Assembly (NCBI GenBank): GCA_016165875.1
Contig: JABBOT010000002.1
Coordinates: forward strand, 36,669,868 to 36,733,867
Origin: Acanthopleura granulata
Taxonomy: Eukaryota > Mollusca > Polyplacophora > Chitonida > Chitonidae
Length of the DNA: 64,000 nucleotides
Direction of reading: 5' to 3'
This document shows positions 37,060 through 50,113 of the stretch, one piece after another. Positions within the stretch are counted from its first letter, which is position 1, and each line of letters starts with the position of its first letter. Position numbers and translations under genes: made by a program. Below the pieces are notes generated by a model. The model had not been told where the DNA came from. It did no database searches and was given only the letters and a program-made list of their open reading frames with translations.

Positions 37060-37300
37060 CGTGAGAGTGACTGGGCGGGGTTCCCCTGGAGTGACCACTG
37101 GGGTTGTCAATGACCAGCGAAGCGATCAGGAAGTGACCCAGGTCTAAATCTCTGCGCTCACTCTGGGGAGTTCTCTACCTGGGCTATTTGCTGCTATCAT
37201 GCACTCATATCGACATGGCTGTGAGATCAAAGGCCCCAATGACAGGCACCAGTCAGGACAGATTATCACAAGGCAGCCCATTTTTCACCAGATCCAAGAG
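37060..37300. promoter_or_regulatory. Candidate intronic enhancer
   Basis: A block of higher G+C and repeat-free sequence contains a perfect TCF word AGATCAAAGG (37224-37233), several TGACAG/TGACC words and GATTATCA. Motif density and position in a long TCF intron suggest a cis-regulatory element. Conservation cannot be tested here. Confidence 0.25.
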
Positions 37301-40300
37301 GAATTGAAAAATCAGCCTGTTTTGTTAGTGATATATGGGTGTGCAACAGACCCTTGCAGCTTAAGCTATTATTAAAAGTGAGCGTAACACTTGTGGCCAC
37401 ACAAAACAGTTTTATCTAGCATAACTGATATGCGACTTTATACAATAGGCCCGCTGCATTATGCTCGCATTGCGGACAGCGTACCAGAGTTAGGCAAATA
37501 GTCCGCTGAGCCGACAGGGCCGTGTGTATGAGTAAGAGCCAAGATAATGAACAGGGTGAGCGTGTACGTGCATGTGGCATGCGAGACTGTCACTAGGGTA
37601 CGAAGCCCTAGTCCACAGTATCTACATATGGTTCGGTATTCTCACATGCCTACCTAGTGGAAACTGTGATGTTTGATTGCCCTTTCTTTGATGTTTAATC
37701 TGGGTCTGCCTATAAATACATGCTCTTGTACAAATGTACTGGTTGAAGTCGCAAGATAGCTCATGGAAGAAACATTGTCACAGAAATCATTACATTGTTT
37801 TTTTTTGAATATTTTTGAATGTCAGATTGATAACATTTAAGTCTTGTGTGACCCAACCTATATGCGTTGCAAGACAGTGTAAAATTTATGGGTGCCATTT
37901 AATAAAAAAAAATTAATAAAGTTTTGAAAGTTAGATATTCTACTTTTATGGGTTAAACACATGTTCAGAAACATTCATCATGTGTGCTTTTATCATTGTA
38001 TTGCATCTTAAGCGGTGGAAATTTTAATTTTTATGGTGAAAGTTAAACTATGTTGACTTGTTTTACTGCTACAGATCACATGTCAATTTTATTTTTATGC
38101 AGACTTATTCAATTACATGAACGTATAGATTTTATCACTAGTTCCCTGTTTAACTAGTACTAGTTTCTGCATTGGTTTGCCTCTCAGGTAATTGTTTTGA
38201 AATTTTGAATGTTGCTGTGTAGTTAAAACTAGAAACCCCCTCACATATATTAAAATGTCAAATACTGCTCTTTATTTTTTTCAGTTTTCATAATTTATTT
38301 TCCGTAAATTTAATTTTTTGTTTTTCTAACCCTATTGGAAATAGTTTTCTAGTTTTGGACATTTTTTCAACAGCTTGCATATTTAAGCTGTTGCCCAAAA
38401 CATGTTCTCAGTTTGGTTACAATGCAGAAGTACAACGTTTGATTGTGTGTATGACTTTTGCATTCTAAGTGGACTGGTATGTATGAAAAAGTAAGCAGAT
38501 TAGTTACAAAGAAAAGTACATGTTATGATAGTTGCAATAATGTTGCATAATAGTGTGAGCTTGTATTATGTCCTATATTGTGGTGAATTTGTATACTCTA
38601 ATAAAATATATGTATGTTTAAGTGTGAGGATGAAGTGTAAAAAAGAATTAAAATTGATGTTAATAACAAGATTGATCTGGATGCAAGGTATTAAGATTTT
38701 GCACACATTGATACTGTAATTTCCCAGCTTTTGGAATGAGCATATTTCAGTGTGAGGGATGGGAAATGTGAGGAAATGTTTGAAATTATGTGAAACGTTG
38801 CCATTCTGGAGACAAGAGTAATTTCTTTCTGAAAACTTGGAAAATATATAACCACTGCTTAGAAAACTTCTCTTCTGTATTGTAATAACACAATTGCATG
38901 AAACAATAACAAAATATTAATAAGTATTACTAATTACAGGATTAATCAGACCTTCTTGTAAGAGTATTTGTAAATTACTTGTGGCATAAAACTTATGCCA
39001 TAAAGGACTACACAGTGGCCTTAAAACCTACAGGTAAATAGCAAAGGAGTTCTAACTGGTATAAAACAAAGGTTGTTGGCCAGAGGCTGGAAGCAGGTCA
39101 GATAGCAGGCGTGTTGATCTGGTCTCTGATTAAGACCAAGTTCAAGCTTCTCTTTTGTCTCCTCCAAGAACCACTGGCAGTGGAAATAAATGGCCTGTTG
39201 GCTGTGGTAATGGGATGGAGGTTAAGGCTCGACTCCCAACTAGCTGCTGGCTTAAGTTAATAGGTCAGGAAACACTGCTGTTCTAACATTATTAGATCAG
39301 AGAGTAAATGAAATGTGCTTCTCCGGGGTATTCTCTGACACAGGAAGTCTTGGTCTTGTGTTCACTAAGCTGCCACCCTAGAACGCCGATTTGCATTATC
39401 TCATTTTAATTACAGGTGTTCAAACAGAGATACCTCTACTTACATACCACCTTTGACATCTCAGGTGCATGTACATGTACCTGGGTGATACTGAGATACA
39501 CATATTGTTTGTTGGTTTTTTTTCCTTTATCATACGTGTAACTTTGAACTGTTGGCTTCTACTCCATTTATAAGTAAAGCCTACTGGTCTGTTGTGTAGT
39601 GTTTTTTTTTCTCTAAACTACTTATGGGTGTTGCAGTTTTATGCCTGAATAATACCAGTGGATATATTCATGAGATGATGCATGTTTTACAGAGTTTATG
39701 TACTCTTAGGTGTTGGGTCACCGTCTTCTCAGATATAATCAAACTGATACATTACCTGAATCTATTTACATACATTGTAGAAACCCATCTCTTAGTTTAT
39801 GCTGGTGCGTCATATAGATGTTCTTTGACCCTGCCCCCCCCCCCTTGCATCTCTTATTTTGTGTTATTAATGTAGTTGTGACCTTGGAAGATCTTCTCAC
39901 ACACTTAATCCTTTAACCAAATTCCTGACAGTTTAATGCCTCCACCCAAGTAGCACTAAACCTTCAACCTGGCTATAAAGTCGAAGCATTTTTATCATGT
40001 AAATATGAATGTTTGGACATATTGACGCCCCAATGTCGAGTGGGGGCTTTATGCGTGTACATGGCTGATCGGAGTGAATAACCCATCCATGTGCGATGGC
40101 CACTGCGTTGACTCACACAAGTCTTATGTACATGTATTCATTCACCTAAATTATGTATTAATGTTATGTAAAAAAAGGAGCCTCTAAATGCGGCTCTAGT
40201 TTGGCCGCTATCGTTCATTTAAAAGATAAATCCTGTGGTAAATTGGCTAATCAGCCCACTTCAGCGTAGCTCGGGGCAGAGGAGACAAAGGCTGGGCTTG

Positions 40301-43300
40301 TACTAAAAATTAAACTGATGACGTTTTTAATAAGGCTGTGAAAGGAAATAAAAGAAAAGTGAAATGTTTGTTCAACAAAGCCAAGCCTGGGTGTATATAT
40401 TTATGATATGTATAAAAAGATAAAAGAGCTATATAACAAGGTGAGAAATAGCTGGATGACAGGTAAAGAGAAAGTGTCAATAAAGGGGGACCTTTGGCTG
40501 ACTTGTGTTTGTTCGTCTGTTGATTTATAAGCAGCTTTTGTGTGGACGTAACATTGTAAATTCTGCCCATATCAGCCCTACAAGGATCCTTGGGAGATTT
40601 TTCTCTTCCTAGAAGCAGTGCTAGAGTTTGCTGCCCTGTGTGTTGGGGGTGGGGTGGGGGGGTTGCTGTGTAATAGCTGACAGTTTTATTAGGACCGGTG
40701 GGGGAGGGGCAGGAGAGAGAGGAGATTGAGAAGGGGGAGGGAGGACGAATTGAGGCTTGACCTGTAGGATCAGCTGCCATATTGGAGACTTATCCCACCA
40801 ATCTCTCATATGGATTCATTACATGGCTTTTGCCTTCATCTTCTTATTGTCTTAGCATAATAAAATGGAAAGGTCATTCTGATTAAATATCAAAGTCTGC
40901 TTTTGAAAATCATCTCTTCCAGCAGTTCATTTTGTATATCAGAGACCATTGATTTATTGCCAAAGGACAGGGCTCCCCATGATGACTTTGTGGCATTGTG
41001 ACAGTGGACAAGGTACCTGTAGAGGCAGAGATTCAGTCTTTGTAAATGTACCTTGGCTATTCTGGAAGCTTTCGTCTATAACCTATTTATTGGCCAAAAT
41101 GGATGTATATATGAAAATAATACAAATGACTTGTCACTATTTTCAAGGGAAATATCAATGATTTGTGACACACTTTAATCATTAACCAGAAAGGATCAAG
41201 GGCATTAGGCTCATTGTATACCCAGTCTGTGACTTGCCACAAAACTCCAAAACAAATTGAGGTAGAATATCAAGTAGGGATATGAATTCTGGGATGAAAC
41301 AATTTAGGATCGTAATTCCTGGAGCCCTAGTTCTAGTCGAAGCTGCTGTTATTTCAATAACATTAAATATGAGTGAACATACCTTCATCAGGTAGTGATA
41401 CTTATGCCATTTATATATGTACCTCAGTAATATAATTGATCTCAGTACTGCTTTAGTTTAACATGGGTTGTCCTTCATTCATTTTCTAAGTGTGAATGGT
41501 GTGTGAAGGTATAGTTCTGATTTTAAATTTTGTGTTAGTTCATCACTTCTGAACAAATGTTCATCGTAGGCCTTTTCTGTTAGTCATGTACTTATGACTT
41601 TTTATAAACCTTAAACACTGTGACAATAGCGAGTTGGAAGGCTTTTTTGAAACCCCAACGTGCTCTGTTCTAGACTGTTTTGAGGCATCTGTTTGGGCTT
41701 GGAATTTTGATACCAAAAAAAAAAAGACTTCAATATTTAGGAAAATGGGTTGTTGAAATTTGTCATTTGGCAGACAGCTAGTTCAAAGCTTGCCACCCAG
41801 GACACAAGACATGTCTTTGTTTAAAAGCATCTTGGTTTGTCTGCCTTTTGTAAATGTCATGGCAGAGTGCTGGCAGTTCGGGGTAATGGGACACTGACTG
41901 ACGGTCTATCTCTCAAACTGTATTATGCATGGAGATGTTATGATATGATGAGCTCTAACCCCTAGTTATTGTTGCAGACTAAAGCTATGTCTTGAGGACA
42001 GATTAGGAGAGCCATCTGAACACTCTGACACAATCGAGCAGTTACTTATGTGACCGGCGAGGCTAAACGAGGCCACAGATGATAGGGTGCCAGGTGTGTG
42101 CAGTCTACTATAGCCCCGACACTCACCTAGCCACCAGTTTACCTGGCTGTACATAGTATTCTCTGCTCTTTAGATCACCAGATTAAACTAGAATGGGTCT
42201 AACAATATCTACCGTTAGCCACAGTTAGGTAGTTAGCATTCAAATGAAGACCCCAGGCCGCCCTAGCCCTGTGCCTGGAAAGTTGTGTTGATTTGCCCTA
42301 GGATAGTTTTAATATCAGTCTGGTTTGATAAGCAGGGATAAAGACCCTTGGTCAGGCTTGATTGACTTGGCTGTTTGCCCTGGGCCCCTTAGAACCCACT
42401 ATCAGATATACAAGTCCTCTAATCCCAGGGATTGGTGAGGCTCTGTGTTGCCGCAAGCGCTACGGTGTGTTTCATGCTATTAGAGGATGTGGTTAAAATG
42501 ATCAGGGATAGTAGCGCAACACACACACACTCTCTCTCTGGGCTCTCAGAAAGATTACATATGCCACTGATAAATACAAATGAAGAGAAACAGATACTGG
42601 GAATTACATCTGTAAATACGGCCAAGAGAAAACATGCAGTGCATGTGGCCTGTCAATTATTCACGACGATATATTAAAAGAAAGCGTGGAAAATAAACTA
42701 GGTGTGATAGAGCATGGGACAGGTGAAACTTAAGTTTGAGATGAGGGAATGTGTGTTTGTACATACATGTGTAGGTAATGATCTGGCCATTCTTCATCCT
42801 GTACTTGGTCACCGCTTTATAACATTATGGTTAACTTCACACCTTTGAGTATTTTTGCAATCATTAGTTTCCACATCACTGAAGAGTCTTTTTTTTTATC
42901 AATTACCATTTTACATGTACTTCTTTTTATTTATTTCTTGATTTATTTTCTGTCACGTATGCTCTGCTCATCCAGTAATCCTGATACGTTTCATTTATCA
43001 TGTGGTTCCCTATCTTTTCATTCTTTGATCTTTTTTTTTTTTACAACAAACTTACATCACATGTTTTATGTCTGTCTTATTTACTTATAAAACCTTGACA
43101 TTCCAAGGCTTTACTGATTCCAAAGGCAAGAGGTCAAAGGACATGAATGGGAGAATAATGCCTTAATTATTATGGTGTTTGTATAGAGAAAGCATGTTGT
43201 CTCTGTTTGAGCCAATTAACATGTGTTAAAAAAAGGGTGTAACTTGTGAGAAGTACCAGCCGTTGGACATTGATGGGCATATGTTTTGAAAGGGCAATCC

Positions 43301-46300
43301 TGGGAGCCTGACTGCATGAGGCCAGCACAAGTGGTAGACTACACTATATTGGCCTGCAGTAAACAATGGCTGCATTGTGGTGTTGTCAGTGCCCCATGGT
43401 GTCATGCTGTCAGAACCACTTCACTCTCCCCTGACCCACACAAACACAATGTTTCTCTATATACACCTATGATAATAATCCATCAATGCCCCCCTCTTAT
43501 TGCCCTGTTGTTTTTGTCACAAAACCATCATTTCAACAATATTGTTTTGTTTCATAACACACTGGGTAAACGACCCACTCTGAGAAGTAGGATCTGCCAT
43601 GCATTGAACTGGCTCAATACCATGAGAAAATTTCACATAACAATGGAAACAGGAGAAAAACATATCTGATCTGGGTATTTTAGGGGTTTGTGTCCACCTA
43701 ACCAGGCCAGTTATGTGTCTCTAATGCAGAGTGATATGTCTGGCAATGGCTGCTTAATGTCAGGCTCATCAGAGGCTGTGCATGCTGTGCCACTTCCCAT
43801 GGAAATGTTTATTGTGCCGATGATAAACATGTTTAATGTTCTGATTGTTACAAACAGTCTGCTGTGTCATTCATTGAATGCGTAACAGATATGTACACCT
43901 GATAATAAAAAATGACATGTGCTAGACATTTTCCTACTCTAATACGGGCATTTAATGGAAATACATGTAGATGAGTGGGCTTGATTTACTTTATGTTGTT
44001 TCGATCTACATAAAAACTTGCGTTTACATTGTTCTATATTTTGTCATTACTTATATTCCAATACTTATGAACCAAAGTTTCTTTTTACTGTAAATAGTTC
44101 CTCATCACTGTACCACAGCTCACACAGATACGACTAAGAAGCAAAATTATCATATAGACATATATTTTGCCTTAAAGCTTCAGGTGAGGTGTGTAAAAAG
44201 ACCTTTTTATAAACAGGATGCAAATTTTAGATATTGACAGTTTTTAAACAATAAAATTTAAAAGAAAGTGTGCACAATGAACCCCTATAAATGATAAGCA
44301 GTATCCTAAGTTTTCATGCTTGTAAGGGCATTTTGGGTAAACTTCTGATGAAAAAGGGAGTGTATTTTATAATACCCCCAAAATTCTCAGGTGCATAAAA
44401 AAAGTAAAATGTGTCTTAGTATAAGAAAGTCATAAAACATATTGAACATCAAAGCCCGCCAAGTAATTGCTACATAGCTTATGTAAACATGTAATTCCTT
44501 CTGTGAGGAGGGTTAACTGCGCATTGTCCTGCTCATTGTTCACACCATTGGCACAGTAAAGACATGTCAGAGGTGACATCAGTCAAATCCATGATTGTAA
44601 CTCCCACCTGTTCTGCAGTTTTACACTTAGTGTAATCATTCAATCCCTGGTGCTCGTCTGTTAGGCTTGGTTTCACTTTCTTCATCAAGGTCATTAAAAA
44701 GTAAAAAGCTTGGAAAGATATAACTGTAAGATTTGGAAATCCCAGCTGTAAAGAAAAAATGCCCTTTTAAAACATTGAAATGACGACCTGGAGCCTTCAA
44801 TAAATCACACAAACTGTATTGAATTTTTCAAGTTCACAAATTTATTACTTATTTATAGTGAAAAATAATGTTAGGTCAGTATGCTTGGTATCTTTTTTGT
44901 ATTGTTACAGGCAAAATTAATAGCTTTCTGTAAGATTAGCAGTAATTGTCATGTGCTTTGAACAGTGAAGACAAGTAACCATCATTTGGAAAAGAAATTG
45001 GATAGTTGTCATCTAGACAATTTCTAGACAGCTCCAAGAATAAATATATGTAAGAGTGATATTTACAGGTTTTTTCAAATACATTGAGCAACCACTTCAT
45101 GATTGTCTGTCTGCTGCCTGCCTGAAATCAGTTACCTGTATCAAATGTGGCCAGATGTAATCTTAGATCATTTGTGGTCATTGCCCTTTAACAATGCTCT
45201 AATAAGATTATTTAAAATGTGAAGATTAATCATTGTGGTAAATTTGCCAGTTGATGTAAAAAATTTCCTCATTGAAAGCCAAACAGTGACATCTGTATGT
45301 AACTGATGAAGAAAGGATAGGAAGGAAATTTTTTGTGTGTGTTAGTGTTATTATGTGCATGTTTTTACATTATACATGTGCCGCTAAATTTTCAAAGTTT
45401 AGACATAATTGTGAATACTGAAAAGTTTTTAATTTTTCTCCACCTGCTTGTGTGTGTTTTTTTCTCTCATCCTTTAGCATTCAGTGGCACTTAATTTATG
45501 TGATAATATTTCAGATTGCTTGCTATTGACAAGTGGCAGATTATATGTGTGGACTAAGGAACAGACTTAATATTTACCTGGTGTATTGAGAAGATTTCAT
45601 GGAAAAAAGTGCTGTGTAACAGGTATAATTGAAATGCCAAGCTGTTACATGTGTACCCATTTGTGAGACGGCCATGTGTGTATCAGATTAATGCGGGAAC
45701 TGTTGACTGATGCTTTGGCGTCTGTGATGAGGTCAGAACATAGAGTTATTGCAGCCGTGTGGGTAGTTACAGCTGCTCAGTGTTGCATTCATGCATGTGG
45801 TTGAGAGCTTAGATTTCTTATTTACATTAGGCTTGTTGGGATACATAAACCAACAAAAAATGCTACAAAGATTTACTTGAAAAAATAACACATTCGGATT
45901 TCATGATGCTTCAAGAAGATAATCCAGAATGGTATTTGCTAGGAATTAGATTCCTGGTCACATACTCTCTCAGCATTACTGTCACACTTACACCTGCTCA
46001 ACTTTATCATTTAACCTCACAACTCCGTTGTTTTCTGATCTAATCGTATGGTTTACCAGTGTATTTCATGAGCATTTCCGGAACCAGTCTTTACAGTGGA
46101 TCTGTCTGTAAATGTGTATGTGCATTTGTAAAACAAGAGTTTGTCTACAATTAGCTACTGATCACTTGTTAAAACACCAACATGCTAGATCAGAGTTTAG
46201 GTCATCTAGTATGAAATGTGGATTCATTCAACTTGCTCAGATTGTTAAATGTGGCATTGTTTGAATAAAGAGCAATAGAGTTGTGCGTATATAAGTATAT

Positions 46301-47439
46301 GTCTGTGCAGTTCAGAAGTTCATTTCTGCTGTTTAATCATGTTCAAAGTACATATCATTGTAACATTTATTTTTAAGTATGTGCTGTATACACTTACAGT
46401 ATGGTATAGTTGTCAATTGCCTCACAGTATTAGCATGGTGAGTGTGAGAATATAGCATTAATACGGAGTTCAACCGATAAAAGGGGATGTGCTTGTAACA
46501 ATATTTAGGCCATCTTTGCTCAGACCTGTTGTCTGGATGTAACTTCTTCTCCTGAACAATGAGGAGGATTTGCTTTCTTCTATCACTGACATGGCCCAAG
46601 ACATAGGGAGGGAAAATCAACGGGAAAAACTGTGTGTGCAGGAAGAACTTGCTGGGAGGAAGTGAACTGGCCAAAAACTGATGGCAGGGAAACTCATTTA
46701 GACTGTTTACTGATTTTTCTCCAGAAAACATGAAAGGGGTTTTTGCTGTAGCCACTGGTGGGCAAACAGTAGCCCGTTCTCAATTATCATTGGCAGTCAG
46801 GATTTACATGTTGAAACCATCCAACTTTGGGGATAATTTCTGCAAAAAGGAAGTCATTGAAGAGAGGCCTGCTGTGTGGAGTTGTCATGGCCAGCCTGTT
46901 GATCGATATGTGAACTGACTGGAGAAATAGAGGCGGCTCTGAAATCAGGCAGAAATCAATACTGGCTGCCACACTAGTCATCAACTCTACACCACTAACA
47001 AGTTACATTGACATCGACAAGTTTGCCCTAGTTAACATACACCAGATTCTTTTTTTTTTGGTCAAAAAGGCTTGTTTTAAAATTACCCCTATAGAGTTTT
47101 ATTCAGGTTCACCTGATGTTAACAAGTGTTCCACGGAGCCACAACAGGAGAGCATCATCCTGGAGACTGATGGAAATACCCATTGGTTTCTACAAGCTCA
47201 TAGAATTTATGTCAGCACTGTTTTGGTAATGAACATCAAAGGCTGTCAAGAAGGTGTTTATTATTGTTCTAGGTATTGTTAAGAAAGGCTCTGCATCAGA
47301 CTGTTAAGGTGCTTGCTCGCAGAGACTGGCTGCTACTTGATGAATGAAGCCCTGTGTATGACTCCAAGTCTAATGTTTTTGGCTGCAGCATTTTGTTGGG
47401 ACTTTTTTTAAGGTACCTGGCTGTGGTCTGACTACACCA

Positions 47440-47525
47440 TGCGCACCAGTTTCATGAGCCATAAACCTCAGCACAATCACATAAGTGAAAAATTCTGGAG
47501 TATGGCAGTCAAGAAAATAAATGTG
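47440..47525 (+). mobile_element. SINE 3'-end relic
   Basis: ATCACATAAGTGAAAAATTC, then TGGAGTATGGCAGTCAAGAA and AATAAATG, matches the SINE 3' end with many changes. It lies in intron 2. Confidence 0.55.
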
Positions 47526-49870
47526 TGTTAGGGTACTGGTGGCTGTTACTGTGATTCAGGCAAATTGTTCGATTTTGATGAAGCAGGGCAAAGATGAATA
47601 TGTATAGATGGCTATCATGTTAGTGAAAGGTTGAAATATCTAGGCATTTTCAGAGGCAAAATTTTTTGTACCGAACTCAATACAATCGTGTCCATTTGGT
47701 TAATGTTGTCACGAGCTTTGATGTGCAGGTAGGACAAAGTTTTCCAAGTAATTCCTCTGCATGAGAGGGCAATCAGCTAGCATGGAACAACATGTAGGTA
47801 TTACTGATGGAGAGGTCTGGATTTCTTCAGGTGTTGGTAGAGAAGAAGTATCACCCTAATTGATGATTACTGTCCCACAGGTGAAGTGTTTACGGCCGGC
47901 TCGTTAAGCTGTGTAGGAAGGTTTTCATCTGTAGAGAAAAGGACATTAGCCCTGAAGAGCTTTGCCCACCAAAGTCAATACCGAGAATATCTGCAGCTTG
48001 CGCAGACTGAGATGGATTGGGATTCAACTCCAATGAGAAGATGAGAAAAAAAAGGACACAAAATTCTGATATTGAATAGCTGTCGGTGAATTCTGCCATC
48101 AGCCGGATTAGCAGCTAATAACAGGCGTCTTGAGATGAGGTCAGCATGTGTTGGATGTGGCGCAGTGATAGGCGATCGTGGCCTTTCTCCCAGACCCAGT
48201 TCAATTAGTTCTGGCTAGCTGGCCAATTACCAGTGTCATAGTAAGACCCAGGTAGCTTATTCCAGTCGACAGGTAATAATGATGATGAAGGTGCCTGCCT
48301 CATCTTGATTTGATTTTCTCCACTGGCCATGTCATGTCTTCATTCACGTGTGATGGAGGGCATTGTGCCGTAACCCACATAAATGGTGAAGTTTATCAGG
48401 ATCTCTTAGCCCTGTTACTGGGTACCTGTCTAAGGAAATGACAATGCAGGTTTGGCGATTAGACAGTAGGCAGCCTTGGCTACCTCACATGGTTGTAACC
48501 CCGCCAGTACTCATACAAAAGCCAGTGTTGATGTTAACTCTCAGTGAAAGGCTCTACAACGACAAAACCATGAAATCATTACTCTTATGGAAAATTGTAC
48601 CGTTGTACTGTTGAAACAGAGAGTATTTTTGTGTACATGTGTGTAGGTCTTGTAAAGAAATGTCAATATTTCCATGCGTGTAGTGAATGATCAGTTACTG
48701 TTACGAAGGAATGACCATGTTATGTAAGTGCTACTTTATAGCAGGGTGTTTATCCTGAGTGACCCAGTCGCCTGTCAGATGTATAACATAGGCTGGCAGA
48801 CATCACTGATTTCAGTCTGATCGGGATGGAATGCTGCCCAGTTTCTGCTGGGAGATCGCTTTGTTTATAGGCAAAAAATCTTTCCTACTGACAATTGATC
48901 GTGTGGAGTGCGATTTCTGATAGTCTAGAATTTGATATTTCTGTATGCCATCTGACAAGGACATCCCTCAAGTGCCCACAGCAATCTGTCTCTTTTATCG
49001 CTTTCTGAAAGGCCATTTCTTAAACGGTAGAAGAGAAGCATTCTGTGTGTGATAGATCATATTGACACACCCTGTGGACCCTCCTGGTAACGACACATTG
49101 TTTGCCCACCCCCTTCAGGAGCCCCCTCCATCCCAACAGAGATGAGCTGAAACTGACATGGGGCTGTTTGCAGGTCATTATGTCAATGTTGATTTCTGTA
49201 AAGGCTGTTTAAAGCCTGGCTGATCTGCCTCCTGCTCTATCCTGTAAGTGACCAGAGCCAAGGAAATCAAGGCCAATAAATCATCAGATGTCAATGTTTG
49301 GGATGTAGCCATAAATCTACCAGACTTACAAACACATTAATCTGCCTCTGACACTCTAAAGGAGTCGCAGTTTTATGAATCAATTTACCGCCTGAAAGTG
49401 TTGCTGTTTTTATGATACAATTGCTCGTTTCTTCCAAGCAGTTTGCACCTGTGTTCGCAGATATTTTCTGATTGCTTTCTCAATATTGGTTATTTTAGAC
49501 ATTCTACTTTGAAGCTGATTGTACTCTTAAGTGTATAAATGCGTTTGTGATACTTCCTTTCAAAAAAATATTTTGAAATAAATAATGTAACAGGAGAGTT
49601 TTATCTATCTTTACAGTTGTATTACTTAAATTTTAGTTAGTCTTTAACCTTTAACCACAGCATTTTCATTGTTAAAATGTTAAAAAAATATTAATTTGCT
49701 TTAAGTATTGGCTTGTCGTTCAGATATTTGGACAAAATGTATTTTGCTGGACATACCAAAATACATTTGCTGCAATATCTGGCTTAGGAATTTGGCTTAA
49801 TGAAACTTCAGTAACATTTTTGTTAATCAGAATCGTCCTAGTTTTCAGGTAAACACCAGTACAAGTCCAC

Positions 49871-50113
49871 ATAGGGGACTCTGTGGCTAAGGTGGTTAGT
49901 GTGCTAGTGCAGTTTAATGACGCCGGTGCCTCTCACCAGTGCAATCATTGTGAGTTCAAGCCCAGCTCTTGCTGGCTTCCTCACCAGTCTTACATGCAAG
50001 AATCCACCAGCAACCTGTGGATGGTCACGGGTTTCTGCCAGATTCTTCCCAGTTTCCTCCCACCATAATACTGGCCACTATTGTAAAACACCAATCAAAT
50101 ATATAGATAAATG
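49871..50113 (+). mobile_element. tRNA-headed SINE, nearly full length
   Basis: Begins GGGGACTCTGTGGCTAAGGT, GGTTAGTGTGCTAGTGCAG, then TAATGAC, the B-box-like GTGAGTTCAAGCCCAGC, the core words GGATGGTCACGGGTTTC, CTCCCACCATAATACTGGCC, and AAAACACCAATCAAAT with an AT-rich tail. It is diverged compared with the copies at 8551 and 11084 and lacks the AAATATTCTTGAGTA segment. Only a short possible duplication (TACAAG) flanks it. It lies in intron 2. Confidence 0.9.

Noticed and set aside
40310..40780. 156-codon minus-strand frame, proline/serine-rich at its start
   Set aside because: The composition comes from G-rich low-complexity DNA near 40640-40740. No domain was recognised.
46333..46755. 140-codon minus-strand frame
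   Set aside because: No recognisable domain or supporting signals. It is consistent with chance in a 30-kb intron.
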